The translations under genes and the position numbers were made by a program. This document shows, piece by piece, positions 36,601-45,086 of a stretch of 64,000 nt of DNA (the first letter of the stretch is position 1; each line of letters opens with the position of its first letter). Under the pieces are notes generated by a model, which saw nothing but the letters and a program-made list of their open reading frames with translations, did not search any database and was not told the origin of the DNA. The stretch comes from CALZKI01 sp045124055 (GTDB taxonomy: Bacteria > Bacillota > Clostridia > Lachnospirales > Lachnospiraceae): NCBI GenBank assembly GCA_045124055.1, contig JBGVKZ010000055.1, forward strand, positions 95,750 to 159,749, read 5' to 3'.

Positions 36601-39600
36601 ATTGCAGATGCAAGAAATGCAAATGAAATAATTGCTAGATATAATAGAAACCAGATTTACAATAAGGATGGTAAGATTGTATCTACTTCTGCAAGTGGCG
36701 ATTTTAATGTTGATGCCTTGATGAAAGCGGCTCCTGACTTAAGATATATTTTCTTAGAAGTGCCACAGTTTACAAATGACAAGGACAACAAGATTGATGG
36801 TTGCACTGTTTATTTCAGATATCCTGCTGGTACTAGACCTCAAGATAATTGGACTTGTACTGGAATGAGGCATAGAGGTCAAGGTACTTCTAGTAACCTA
36901 TATGGTTATGCAGGAAGAAATATTGACCTTTGTATGGACAGAGACGAATCTTTGTTTACATATGTAGACGAAGAAGGAAATACTGTAGAATCCTCTACTA
37001 TTACTTTAACTGACACATCTGTTCCTACGGACTACCTAAATGTCAAAGTAAATATTGCTTCTTCCGAAAATGCAAACAACGCTGAAATGGCTCGTAGATT
37101 TAACGAATATCAACCTTTCTTACGTTATGCAAGAAAGAAAGATAGCAGAGTTAAGGACACCATGGAGTTTTATAACTGCGTAGTTTTTATTAGAGAAACA
37201 AGTACAGACCTTTCAAATACTCCTCATAGAGAATTTAACGATACAGATTGGCACTTCTATGCGATTGGTAATGTGGGCGACTCTAAAAAGACAGACGATA
37301 CTCGTGTTAATAACGCAAATGACCCAAAAGAACATGTGGTTGAAATCACTGATGCTGACAAACCATTGTCCGCCTTCCCCACTGGCAAAGAATCAAATGC
37401 TGTTTGTCCCGTTGGCGAATGGAAGAGTGGAAATAAAGCATTTGACATCTTACATTCTACCGATTATGTGTACGACGAAGAAGGCGAATTTAAGTCATTT
37501 GGTGGAACAACATATGAGTTTAGATACGAAATGGATGGCATCACAGAGGAACAGCGTGAAGCAAATATTAACGCATGGAGAAACTTGTATAAGTTTATAG
37601 TAACTTCTACTGATGAAGAGTTCTATACAAACTTAAAGAATTATTTTGTTGTAGATTCTGCATTGTATTATTATTTGTTTACTGAAAGATACACGATGGT
37701 CGATAACAGAGCTAAGAACTCATTCTGGCATTATGGCAAAGTGTATATTTCTAAATCTGAAGCTGCCACATTGGGCGAGACTGAAGCTAGTTATTATATC
37801 ATTGATAATGATGCCGCTGCAATTAATGATGGATATAGATACGACCTAACGTTTGGGTACGATTTCGATACTTCTTTGGGCATTGATAATACTGGTGATT
37901 ATGTGTTCTCTTATGGTAAAGAAGATACCGATTACTATGTAGACGGAGACCCAACTTCTGACTATGTGTTTAGAGTCGCTGATAGCGTGTTCTTCTGTAG
38001 ACTTCGTGACCTATTCCCATCAGAAATGCAAGCTACGTTCAATGATAGAGAAGAAAAGAATGCTTGGAATTCAACCTCTCTTATTGACCAGTGGGATAAT
38101 TCTCAAGCGAAATTCCCTGAAGAACTTTGGAGATTGGATTATGAGAGAAAGTATTATAGAACTTATCTTGGTCTGTCCATTGACAATAGTATCAATATTG
38201 GCGAAGGTCGTGGAGTTGATAAGTCTTTCTTGATTGGTAAATTCTTTGGGCGCAAGAAGTATGCAAGACGAGCATTTGAAAACAATCAGGAAATCTATTT
38301 CGCTACAAAGTATTTTGGAAACAAGGCACTTTCCGATGTGTTCTGGATTAGAGGCAACGTTCCTATTGGTAGTGACATTAAGCCAAATTATTCTCTCACT
38401 CTGGTTCCCTATTCTGATATGTATGTCTGCGTTAAATATAGTAGTACTGGTACACCAATTCATAAAAAGGTAAAGGCTGGTCAAACTTGCGTCTTTGAAA
38501 ATGATTCGGAAAGAATGGACTTTATTTATGTCTATGCTGCAAGTTTTATTCAAGAAGTTGGCGATTTGTCAAGATGTTATATTGGCGACAACAACTTCTC
38601 TAGTGCAACTCGTTTGCAGAAACTTGTAATTGGTAGTACAGATACTGGATATCAAAATACGTTCATGACAGAAGTTTTGGTTGCTAATAATCCGCTTTTA
38701 GAATATTTAGACCTTAGAAACATCTCTGGTATCAATACTGTAATTAATGTAAGTGGATGTAGCAATTTGAAAGAGCTGTATGCCGAAGGCACAAACGCTA
38801 CTGGTGTTATTTTTGCGAATGGCGGTTTGTTACAGACTGCTCATTTACCAAATACAATAAAGTCTTTGTCGATGAAGAACTTAAATTACATAACAGATGA
38901 AAATTTTGAAGTTGCTAATGGCTTTGATAATTTAGAGACTTTAATTGTAGAAAATACACCGAATATAAATACTTATAATATTGTCGTCAATGCTCCAAGA
39001 CTCAATACTTTGAGATTGATTGGTTTGGATTGGAATGCAACGTATGGCATTGAAGATGCTTCTATTTTCGATAGATTATTGACTGTTGGAGGTCTTGATT
39101 CTTCTGGATATGAAACCGATGTATCCGTGTTAACTGGTAACGCTCATGTTGCGGTTATCGAAGAACAACAAGAGTACAACTACCAAACCGCTTGGTCTGA
39201 TTTGGATATCACTTATAACACTATGGTTTTACAGCATCCTGTTACATTTGTAAATCACGATGGTACTGTTTTGGAAGTTCAGTATGTTAACGAGGGTGAA
39301 TATGCCGTTGACCCTGTTACAAGAATTGAGAATCCTATTGCTACTCCCACTAAGGAAAGCACAGTAAGTACAAACTATACTTATGTTGGTTGGGACAATC
39401 CTCTTACTTCTCAAGTGTTTGCAGCATTGACTGTAACTGCTGTGTATAGTGAATCTATCAGAGAATATACTATTAGATATGTTTCTAAGGGACTGACTGG
39501 AAATGTTGTAAAGCAAGAAACGGTTGGTAAGTATGGTGAAAATATACCATATGATTTTGAGAAGTATGGCATTCCTACTTACACTTATGAGGAAAATGCT

Positions 39601-40986
39601 TACAATTATTATTTGTTCAATCGCTGGGACAAGTCTGGTTTTATTGACGGAGATAAAACTGTTACTGCCATCTTTGACTCTTTTAAATATACTGGAGCTA
39701 GTTCTTTTGCTGGAAAAGATATTGGAGACCTATCCCCTGTTGAGATTTATGCTCTGAGTAAGTTGACCGCATCTGGTAAAGAACCTACTGATTTTGGTAT
39801 GTCAATTGAAGTTGCTGACCCATATACATTCTCAATGGGCTACGATGTTGATTTTGACGATATTGAATCTAATGAAGTTATTTCCGAAAAGACCACTTTC
39901 AATGGAACGAATTATCTTGACACTGGTATTAAGTTGTTTGATGAAGATAGAGATTTCATTCTTGCTCTTGATTACACAATGTCTTCCGACAATACAGAAG
40001 TTGGAACATTCATGCAATGTTTCCAGACTTCTGGTTCAAACGGATTTAAGTTAGGTTATAGTGGTAGCGCCCCTGAACTTGTTTGGGGTTCTTCTTCTGC
40101 CATTAAACCTTCTTCTGCTGGCAATCGTGAGATGTTAGTTATCAGACACAAAAAGGGCGACAACAACTTGTATGTATATACTTCTAATCTTGATTCTGCT
40201 AATTTCGCTTTGAATACAATAACAAGAATCGCCACTACTCATTCTGATAGTGCAACACTTGTTTTTGGTGCTGCCAAGATGGATAGTGGTAGAATTACAA
40301 ACTATTGTATGGGCGACATTCATTGGTGTAAGATTTGGTATCAGGATTTAGGTGAAAAAGTTTGCGAACAGCTTGTAGGTTGGACACATGAGAAAATTAC
40401 CTTGGGTGTTAGCGGATTCTATCGCTATCCTTTGTATGATGATAGAAGCAAGGAAACTATGGTAAGCCTTGTTGCCTCTCACCTATTGGATAGAAAGATG
40501 AAGTATAACAACACCAACACTAATGCTGGTGGTTGGGCAGAATCTGACTTGAATAAGATTTTGAACGCCAGATTCTATAATGCTGTTCCTGTGCAGATAA
40601 GGCTTTTGTTGAAGAAGATGTGCGTGCTGTCCACTATTGGTCAAGGCTCTTCTGAAGTTTCAGAATCTGGATGTTATATCAACATACCTTCTGTATATGA
40701 TGTTGATAGTAATGAAACAAGCTACAAGAATGAGCTTTATGGTGGTGCCTCTACTATTCAAAGTATGGCTACCCAACAAAGCAGAAGACGAGAATTCCGT
40801 TATGGATTTGAAAATGACAATATTGATGCATACGAATCTTATGTGCTTCGTTCTCCAAATACCGCCTATACGAATTATGTTTGGACTGTAAATGAAAATT
40901 ATCAGACTGATACAAATAAGGGTACAACAAGCGGATTTAATACGGCGAATACCAGTCACGGCGTAGTTATTGAAATATCATTTTAA
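33676..40986 (+). CDS. Giant multidomain tail adhesin with CotH-like, LRR, B-repeat and lectin-like domains
   Basis: A 2436-residue protein behind AAAGGAGG. In order: N-terminal baseplate-binding beta domain (1-200), Ala-rich coiled coil (220-420), three Ig-like domains (480-760), a LamG-like domain (770-1000), a CotH-like region with RHRGQGTSSNLYGYAGRN near 1065, DNRAKNSFWHYG near 1343 and GYDFDTSLGIDN near 1395, leucine-rich repeats (1640-1790), InlB-type B-repeats (1850-2010), a second lectin-like domain (2070-2235) and a C-terminal DUF6273-like domain with LRSP. It is likely the main host-contact protein. Whether the CotH-like region phosphorylates or only has the fold is unknown. Domain borders are approximate. 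Confidence 0.75.
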   Translation: MSLSFEESLKKNVVTAIVEDTPMVASAVADDMSVVSPSIMTLDENYGIAAYAGDDGNWHQHNGYECYDVFSDDNISTINDTKDITLNKKQFNITQEENSQYIPFEMPRYYDGFDLVDAVISIHYQTKSGRHGADKPINVTYNNEKIRFAWLVGADATLDVGMLEFEIHAHGIVVGTNGSRKAYTWKTKRNKDLNVLESLCDCEDVVNNIDDTWMQELITDIAERVASQIADVEIGEQVTAAENAATSAQQSANVASQYAENASAAATEAVNAVLADYATTSYVDEAVAGVDVTEQLKDYAKTEDVDVAILSVNNNLQTNYNTKAETVEILGSYTTKDDVANAIAEADISDKLNDYYKKTETYSQTEIDDKVNNVKVDLTGYATEIYVDNKVSPLSSSVSTNTENISSLSETIGELQADVGAIDTSPRLTYDVAYNDADDADVGENVFVLYEITNEGKENEVREAKKKFTITGGSGGGSSSSLKILYVTTSPVITTVNDRVLITYNFLGTDSAGDIVSEANYTWKIGTKIIATGIATHGENTFDATDFASTTSQKFTLSITDDAGSLATKSWTVQKVDVRLESNFSDAYAYNVGNISVGYTPYGAIEKDIHFILDGKELGTVTTSTSGIPMSYTIPAQSHGSHLLEAYMTATINNTLIESNHIYKDIMSQDPVSHTPIIGCATQNISITQYNTVNIKYTVVDPNTETPKVTWSINDEIVSEETLTEKDTYGYYTYSYKANESGTFVFTISCGEAEPKTIKLTVEKLEINVSPVTAGLEFDFNPVGYSNNSANRLWSYNDVSMTVSDNFDWVNGGYQIDENGDQYFCVKAGTNATINYNLFADDPKKNGKEFKVIFRTKNIRKRDTSFLTCLNDGVGLDMKVENATVYNSAGLLKSDYCEDTIIEYEFNINKDTDMTIVMSYEDGAPSKPYEYTETSSFKQSSPKPITIGSEDCDIHIYRMKAYSSSLTDTDIKNNFIADARNANEIIARYNRNQIYNKDGKIVSTSASGDFNVDALMKAAPDLRYIFLEVPQFTNDKDNKIDGCTVYFRYPAGTRPQDNWTCTGMRHRGQGTSSNLYGYAGRNIDLCMDRDESLFTYVDEEGNTVESSTITLTDTSVPTDYLNVKVNIASSENANNAEMARRFNEYQPFLRYARKKDSRVKDTMEFYNCVVFIRETSTDLSNTPHREFNDTDWHFYAIGNVGDSKKTDDTRVNNANDPKEHVVEITDADKPLSAFPTGKESNAVCPVGEWKSGNKAFDILHSTDYVYDEEGEFKSFGGTTYEFRYEMDGITEEQREANINAWRNLYKFIVTSTDEEFYTNLKNYFVVDSALYYYLFTERYTMVDNRAKNSFWHYGKVYISKSEAATLGETEASYYIIDNDAAAINDGYRYDLTFGYDFDTSLGIDNTGDYVFSYGKEDTDYYVDGDPTSDYVFRVADSVFFCRLRDLFPSEMQATFNDREEKNAWNSTSLIDQWDNSQAKFPEELWRLDYERKYYRTYLGLSIDNSINIGEGRGVDKSFLIGKFFGRKKYARRAFENNQEIYFATKYFGNKALSDVFWIRGNVPIGSDIKPNYSLTLVPYSDMYVCVKYSSTGTPIHKKVKAGQTCVFENDSERMDFIYVYAASFIQEVGDLSRCYIGDNNFSSATRLQKLVIGSTDTGYQNTFMTEVLVANNPLLEYLDLRNISGINTVINVSGCSNLKELYAEGTNATGVIFANGGLLQTAHLPNTIKSLSMKNLNYITDENFEVANGFDNLETLIVENTPNINTYNIVVNAPRLNTLRLIGLDWNATYGIEDASIFDRLLTVGGLDSSGYETDVSVLTGNAHVAVIEEQQEYNYQTAWSDLDITYNTMVLQHPVTFVNHDGTVLEVQYVNEGEYAVDPVTRIENPIATPTKESTVSTNYTYVGWDNPLTSQVFAALTVTAVYSESIREYTIRYVSKGLTGNVVKQETVGKYGENIPYDFEKYGIPTYTYEENAYNYYLFNRWDKSGFIDGDKTVTAIFDSFKYTGASSFAGKDIGDLSPVEIYALSKLTASGKEPTDFGMSIEVADPYTFSMGYDVDFDDIESNEVISEKTTFNGTNYLDTGIKLFDEDRDFILALDYTMSSDNTEVGTFMQCFQTSGSNGFKLGYSGSAPELVWGSSSAIKPSSAGNREMLVIRHKKGDNNLYVYTSNLDSANFALNTITRIATTHSDSATLVFGAAKMDSGRITNYCMGDIHWCKIWYQDLGEKVCEQLVGWTHEKITLGVSGFYRYPLYDDRSKETMVSLVASHLLDRKMKYNNTNTNAGGWAESDLNKILNARFYNAVPVQIRLLLKKMCVLSTIGQGSSEVSESGCYINIPSVYDVDSNETSYKNELYGGASTIQSMATQQSRRREFRYGFENDNIDAYESYVLRSPNTAYTNYVWTVNENYQTDTNKGTTSGFNTANTSHGVVIEISF

Positions 40987-40992
40987 ATAAAG

Positions 40993-41024
40993 GAGGGTTG
41001 GGGTTCTGCCCCCACCCTCTTATT
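40993..41024 (+). terminator. Hairpin after the giant tail gene
   Basis: GAGGGTTGGGG (40993-41003) pairs with CCCCCACCCTC (41009-41019) with one mismatch and is followed by TTATTT. Confidence 0.65.
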
Positions 41025-41039
41025 TGTGAGGTAAAAATT

Positions 41040-41354
41040 ATGTTTTATAAAGTAATGAAAAATAATAAGGTTATAGATGTGCTTGACCATCTCACTTATT
41101 TAAAATGGCAACCTAAGAATAAAATTATGCTTTTAAGTGATGAAGGCGAAGCTCAGGCTATACTTGGTTCAGACAATAATACTATTTGGCACGTTGAGGG
41201 TTTGTACGATTTGCCTGTTGATGGTTATGATACTGTTGATTTGGTTGAGATTGACCAGTATGAATACAAAAGGCTTCGAATGTTGAATTTATCCACACCA
41301 GAAGAAATTGCGGATTCCGTAATCCTTTCTTTGATTGAAGATGGCATTATTTAA
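41040..41354 (+). CDS. Small tail-associated protein
   Basis: A 104-residue protein from ATG 41040 (GTGAGGT upstream); the longer frame start at 40998 lies within the terminator hairpin. It has a beta-rich N-terminus (MFYKVMKNNKVIDVLDHLTYLKW) and a helical C-terminus (TPEEIADSVILSLIEDG). This type commonly precedes an XkdX-like gene in Firmicutes phage tail clusters, as it does here. Function unknown. Confidence 0.6.
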   Translation: MFYKVMKNNKVIDVLDHLTYLKWQPKNKIMLLSDEGEAQAILGSDNNTIWHVEGLYDLPVDGYDTVDLVEIDQYEYKRLRMLNLSTPEEIADSVILSLIEDGII

Positions 41355-41363
41355 GGAGGGATT

Positions 41364-41516
41364 ATGGTGAAAGAATTTAGTGTATTTGTCGAGTCCATGA
41401 GACGGCTATATAGAGATATGAAGGTTTCGGAAAATAAGATTTTAGAATTATATGAAAGTAAAAAGATTACAGAAGAAGAAAAATGGCATATCCTCAATGC
41501 CCGTAAGGGACTTTGA
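41364..41516 (+). CDS. XkdX-like short protein
   Basis: A 50-residue protein from ATG 41364 (AAGGAGGG upstream) to TGA 41514-41516. It is helical and charged, with the KKITEEEKWHIL motif near the C-terminus, which is characteristic of the very short XkdX-type phage proteins found after tail fibre genes. Its stop codon lies inside the following terminator stem. Function unknown. Confidence 0.65.
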   Translation: MVKEFSVFVESMRRLYRDMKVSENKILELYESKKITEEEKWHILNARKGL

Positions 41517-41545
41517 TACGCTTATTGTGTGTCAAAGTTTTTATA
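41510..41545 (+). terminator. Strong Rho-independent terminator
   Basis: A 12-bp stem including two or three G-U pairs (41510-41521, 41527-41538), loop TTATT, then a T-run. It overlaps the end of the XkdX-like gene and probably ends a transcript unit. Confidence 0.8.
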
Positions 41546-41575
41546 TAAATATTTTATAACAAGGAGGAAACGAAT

Positions 41576-41983
41576 ATGGCTACTATTGATAAGTCCAGAC
41601 ATGCTTTCGGTAAAAGCGTAAACTTACAGTCCGCACTAGACTCTGGTGCTGTTGACGCTTACGATATCCTGTTTTTAGACGGCGATACTGACCCCAAACT
41701 GGGTTGGGTCGATGCCTCTGGCGTGGTACGGATGGTCGATACTGACTGCGTTGTTATTGTTGAAGGTGAAGACCTACCTGAAACTGGCGAAGTTGGCAAG
41801 GTTTATATCTTTGCTGACGAGGGTTATTTCTGGAATGGCACAGAATTTAAACCTATGGCTAAGTCCGCAGACCTGTCCGCACTAGAAGCAAAAATTGACT
41901 CTAAGGTTGATACTAAAACTGTAGAAACAATGATTGAAACTGCCGTTGCTGAGTCATCTGGTTTTGAGATTGTTGAGTTCTAA
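41576..41983 (+). CDS. Hypothetical virion protein, codon-optimised
   Basis: A 135-residue protein behind AAGGAGG. The first 90 residues are beta-rich with LPETGEVGKVYIFADEGYFWNG, a motif shared in style with the protein at 42009 and found in many fibre-associated proteins; a short coiled coil follows and the protein ends IVEF. Codon use is biased toward C- and G-ending codons, as in the tail tube gene, which suggests high expression. Probably a decoration or fibre-base protein. Confidence 0.55.
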   Translation: MATIDKSRHAFGKSVNLQSALDSGAVDAYDILFLDGDTDPKLGWVDASGVVRMVDTDCVVIVEGEDLPETGEVGKVYIFADEGYFWNGTEFKPMAKSADLSALEAKIDSKVDTKTVETMIETAVAESSGFEIVEF

Positions 41984-42008
41984 ATATTCCTAACGATGGA
42001 GGTGCAAT

Positions 42009-42491
42009 ATGGCAGACACAACTAATGCGACAAAAGCAATTATGTCCCTAGTTGCCACAAGCTCCTCAAAGATAAGACAACTTACGATAAAAGATGGACA
42101 GCTAATTTTTATCCAAGATTTAGGCAGAATTGCCTTGGATTTTAATGGAAAAAGAGTCTTTTATAATCAGATTGTCGAGATAGAAACAGAGGCTGAAAGA
42201 CAGGCTCTGAAGGAGCCGTTAGATGGCTACTATTTTATCTACGATGAAGCATGTTTGTGGTTTTATAAAGATGGTTGGATTCAGATTACTGAAAAGCCGC
42301 AAGAGATTGTCTTTGTAGGAACCGAACTACCGCAACTAGGAATAGTAAATAAAATTTATGCAAATGTTACAGAAGGCTCTGAACATATCTCTGTATGGAG
42401 TGACGCAATTGGAGCATATGTAACGGTAGCAGACAAGACCCAAGAAGTATCCGAGGATGATATTCTTGGGTTATTTAATAAGGCGGTGTAA
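42009..42491 (+). CDS. Fibre-associated protein
   Basis: A 160-residue protein from ATG 42009 (GATGGAGGTG). It contains FVGTELPQLGIVNKIYANV and IYDEACLWFYKDGW, echoing the ELP.LG..NKIY module of the previous protein, and ends VSEDDILGLFNKAV, similar to the VSEQEILDMFK end of the next protein. These shared short modules suggest a common docking surface in the fibre complex. Function otherwise unknown. Confidence 0.55.
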   Translation: MADTTNATKAIMSLVATSSSKIRQLTIKDGQLIFIQDLGRIALDFNGKRVFYNQIVEIETEAERQALKEPLDGYYFIYDEACLWFYKDGWIQITEKPQEIVFVGTELPQLGIVNKIYANVTEGSEHISVWSDAIGAYVTVADKTQEVSEDDILGLFNKAV

Positions 42492-42497
42492 TGAATT

Positions 42498-44162
42498 ATG
42501 GCTAATGCTACAAATATTGACATCGCCAATAATAAAACCAATGCTAATAATGCGTACTTGAAAGATAGTCAAGATGCGTATTTGTTAGATAAATTAAGTA
42601 GATATTTAACTACAACTGATATAAAGGAGAATGAAAATATGCCTAACACTAAGAAATATGTTTCCCTTTCTAAATTAACTAAGTATGATGAGCTGTTGAA
42701 GGCTAAGATGGCTGCGGATGACGCAAAGGTGCTTGCCGATGCTAAAGCTCACGCTGAAGGTCTGGCCTCTAATTATGAAGCCGCAGGTGCGGTAAAAACC
42801 GCTAAACAGGAGCTTCAGGGCAATATTGACGCTCTGGCTAATGGTCAGGTTGCCACTAACAAGGCTGATATTGCAAAGCTGAATGGTGATGCAAATACTG
42901 CTGGCTCTGTCGCTAAGGCTGTTGCTGATTCTGCTGCTACTCTTCAGGCATCCATCAATGCAGTTGATGGCAAGGCTGACCAGAATGCTACCGACATTGG
43001 TGTTCTGGAAGGTAAGGTTGAGGCTCTTGAGAAGGGTACTTATGATGATGCCGAGGTTCGTGGTCTGATTTCTGATAACACCGAAGCCATTGGCACCCTT
43101 GGTCAGACCCATGCAACCGATAAGAAGGCTCTTGAAGATGCTATCGCTCTGAAGGCTGACCAGACTTCTCTTGATGGAGTTTCCGCAGTTGCTAACGCCG
43201 CTGCTACTAAGACCGCTCTGGAAGCCGAAGTTAAGACTCGTGGCGAAGAGATTACTCGTGTTGAGGGTCTTGTTACCGCAGAGGCTCAGAGAGCCACTGG
43301 CGTTGAAAATGACTTCAAGGGTCGTATTGAGACAATGGAAGCATTCTGGAAGGCTGCTCAGGCTGATGGCACTGATTCCAATGTTATTGATACCTTGAAG
43401 GAGATTCAGGAGTACATTGCTGGCGACGAGACTGGTGCTGGTGAGATGCTTGCTTCCATTCAGGCTAATGCAAAGGCTATCGAGGACATGGATAAGGCTT
43501 ATAAGGAAGCCGATACTACCCTTCAGGGCAACATTGACAAGAAGGCTGATTCTTCTGTTGTCGAAGCTCTGGATGGTCGTGTTGGCAAACTTGAGACCGC
43601 TTCCGCTACTCACGCTCTGAAGACTGAGGTTGAAGCTGTTTCTGGCGCTCTGACTCAGTATCAGAATGCTCATGCTGGTGACTATACTAACGCTCAGGTT
43701 GACTCTGCTATTGAGACTGCCGTTGGTGCAGAGGCTGAGCGTGTTGACGCTGAGATTGCTAAGAAGGTTGACAAGGTTGCGGGCAAGGGTCTTTCTACTA
43801 ATGACCTGACCAATGAGCTGAAGGGCAATTACGATGTTGCCTATGCACATTCTCAAGTTGCCCATGCTCCTGCTAACGCTCAGGCGAACATTATCGAGAG
43901 CGTTAAGGTTAACGGCACTGCTCTGACCGTTACTGGTAAGGCTGTTGATATTACTGTTCCTACCAAGGTTTCCGAGCTGACCAATGATGTTCCTTATCTG
44001 GTTGCTTCTGATATCGCAAACAAGGCTGATAAGGCTACTACTCTTGCTGGTTACGGCATTGCCGATGCTTATACTTCTGTACAGACTGATACCGCAATCG
44101 CAAATGCTATGGCACAGTTTGTTGAGGTAAGTGAACAAGAAATTCTTGACATGTTCAAGTAA
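42498..44162 (+). CDS. Long coiled-coil fibre shaft protein with two possible starts
   Basis: A 554-residue frame. Residues 48-554 (from ATG 42639) are an Ala-rich coiled coil with GLVTAEAQRATGVENDFKGR-type repeats, then a KVSELTNDVPYL motif shared with other fibres here and a VSEQEILDMFK tail. ATG 42639 has a near-perfect ribosome site (AAAGGAG at 42626-42632) and begins MPNTKKYVSLSKL, matching the start MANNQKKYVSLSRL of the fibre at 45087. Codon use also switches to the highly expressed type exactly there. The upstream 47 residues from ATG 42498 may be an extension or a separate short leader frame. Likely an abundant fibre shaft. Confidence 0.7.
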   Translation: MANATNIDIANNKTNANNAYLKDSQDAYLLDKLSRYLTTTDIKENENMPNTKKYVSLSKLTKYDELLKAKMAADDAKVLADAKAHAEGLASNYEAAGAVKTAKQELQGNIDALANGQVATNKADIAKLNGDANTAGSVAKAVADSAATLQASINAVDGKADQNATDIGVLEGKVEALEKGTYDDAEVRGLISDNTEAIGTLGQTHATDKKALEDAIALKADQTSLDGVSAVANAAATKTALEAEVKTRGEEITRVEGLVTAEAQRATGVENDFKGRIETMEAFWKAAQADGTDSNVIDTLKEIQEYIAGDETGAGEMLASIQANAKAIEDMDKAYKEADTTLQGNIDKKADSSVVEALDGRVGKLETASATHALKTEVEAVSGALTQYQNAHAGDYTNAQVDSAIETAVGAEAERVDAEIAKKVDKVAGKGLSTNDLTNELKGNYDVAYAHSQVAHAPANAQANIIESVKVNGTALTVTGKAVDITVPTKVSELTNDVPYLVASDIANKADKATTLAGYGIADAYTSVQTDTAIANAMAQFVEVSEQEILDMFK

Positions 44163-44207
44163 TTTACAATTTATTAAAAAATAAAGTTATATAATATTGT
44201 ATAATAT

Positions 44208-44238
44208 AGGGGAGGGAGTTATATCCCTTCCCTAACTT
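44208..44238 (+). terminator. Hairpin after fibre shaft gene
   Basis: AGGGGAGGG (44208-44216) pairs with CCCTTCCCT (44225-44233), one wobble, 8-base loop. The region between 44163 and 44265 otherwise contains only AT-rich sequence with a TATAAT-like box at 44200-44205 lacking a good -35. Confidence 0.6.
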
Positions 44239-44265
44239 TAATAATGTAGAAAGGGGCGTAATGCC

Positions 44266-44703
44266 TTGAAGTTAATGTATGGGAACGTCCCAGTTAAATC
44301 TATGAATATACATCATTTTGAGATGGATACCAACGACTGTACAGCAATCTCAAGTGACCTACAAGCTGGCGTTACTTGCGTTGCAAAAGGCAAGAAAATT
44401 ACTGGTACTGGAAAGAGCTTTGAGTTTGCTTATTATGGAGCGTTTGAAACAAATGATTTTATGATAATTCCAACTAAAGTTAACGTAGTTCATTTATCCA
44501 GTGCCGTATATCCGACACAAAATATTGTCACATTGGATGTCATGAAGGATTTAGATTTTTCGACTACCCAAACTATTGCTAATGTGATAATCGATGGAGT
44601 TTCTTATCCAATAAGAGTTACTTCTACTGAATCTGAAATTAGCATTGAATGCGACCAAACTATTAAACTTCAAATTTTCTTTGGAAAGGACAATTATATA
44701 TGA
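44266..44703 (+). CDS. Hypothetical tail fibre-region protein (TTG start)
   Basis: A 145-residue protein; TTG 44266 is about ten bases from AAAGGGG, while the next in-frame ATG (44275) is too far. It contains NDCTAISSDLQAGVTCVAKGKKITGTGK, a motif seen in phage tail proteins with a DLQAG..VYAKGKKITGTG pattern, and a beta-sandwich-like C-terminal half. It overlaps the next gene by ATGA. Probably a small fibre-tip or fibre-adaptor protein. Confidence 0.6.
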   Translation: MKLMYGNVPVKSMNIHHFEMDTNDCTAISSDLQAGVTCVAKGKKITGTGKSFEFAYYGAFETNDFMIIPTKVNVVHLSSAVYPTQNIVTLDVMKDLDFSTTQTIANVIIDGVSYPIRVTSTESEISIECDQTIKLQIFFGKDNYI

Positions 44704-44936
44704 GCACAATTCAACCTAGACTGCCATATAATTATGCAAAAATTGACACGACCACTGGTCGTTGTAAGAGTTGTGGTACATATTCATATGAAATTAATAA
44801 TCCTGCTTATATTCCAGTTCCTACCGCTTCTCAAGAATATCACGATAAATACTATAATCTCAATGGCGACCAGATGTGGTATTGGGATGCTGAGTTTACT
44901 CAGCTCTGGGAAGAATGTCCTAGCCACAATGCTTAA
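44700..44936 (+). CDS. Small hypothetical protein, coupled
   Basis: A 78-residue protein starting in an ATGA overlap with the previous gene. It is rich in Tyr and Trp (QMWYWDAEFTQLWEEC) and contains one CKSC pair. A terminator follows at 44956. Not recognised. Confidence 0.55.
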   Translation: MSTIQPRLPYNYAKIDTTTGRCKSCGTYSYEINNPAYIPVPTASQEYHDKYYNLNGDQMWYWDAEFTQLWEECPSHNA

Positions 44937-44955
44937 TTAAATAACACACACAATC

Positions 44956-44984
44956 ATAGGGAGCTTAACCGCTCCCTATTTTCT
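44956..44984 (+). terminator. Rho-independent terminator
   Basis: A perfect 9-bp stem (ATAGGGAGC at 44956-44964, GCTCCCTAT at 44971-44979), 6-base loop, T-rich tail. Confidence 0.75.
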
Positions 44985-44989
44985 ATTGC

Positions 44990-45049
44990 TATAGTTATCG
45001 CTCACACTTGTGTACGGTAGCTAGGTATACAAATGTAAGTATAACTATA
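44990..45049 (+). promoter_or_regulatory. Nested inverted repeats upstream of the HAEG fibre gene
   Basis: Perfect 9-base arms TATAGTTAT (44990-44998) and ATAACTATA (45041-45049) enclose smaller palindromes ACACTTGTGT and GTATAC. It lies between a terminator and the ribosome site of the next gene. It could be a structured leader or protein site; function unknown. Confidence 0.4.
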
Positions 45050-45086
45050 ATTCTTTAATCTCTCTAAGAAAGGAGAAATTAAACAC

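Noticed and set aside
40430..40986. A diversity-generating retroelement target in the DUF6273-like C-terminus
   Set aside because: No reverse transcriptase, template repeat or adenine-rich variable copy was seen in the window.
42675..44138. A 487-codon open frame on the minus strand across the fibre shaft gene
   Set aside because: It mirrors the strongly biased codons of the plus-strand gene, has no ribosome site and an unnatural Ser/Leu/Asn-rich composition.
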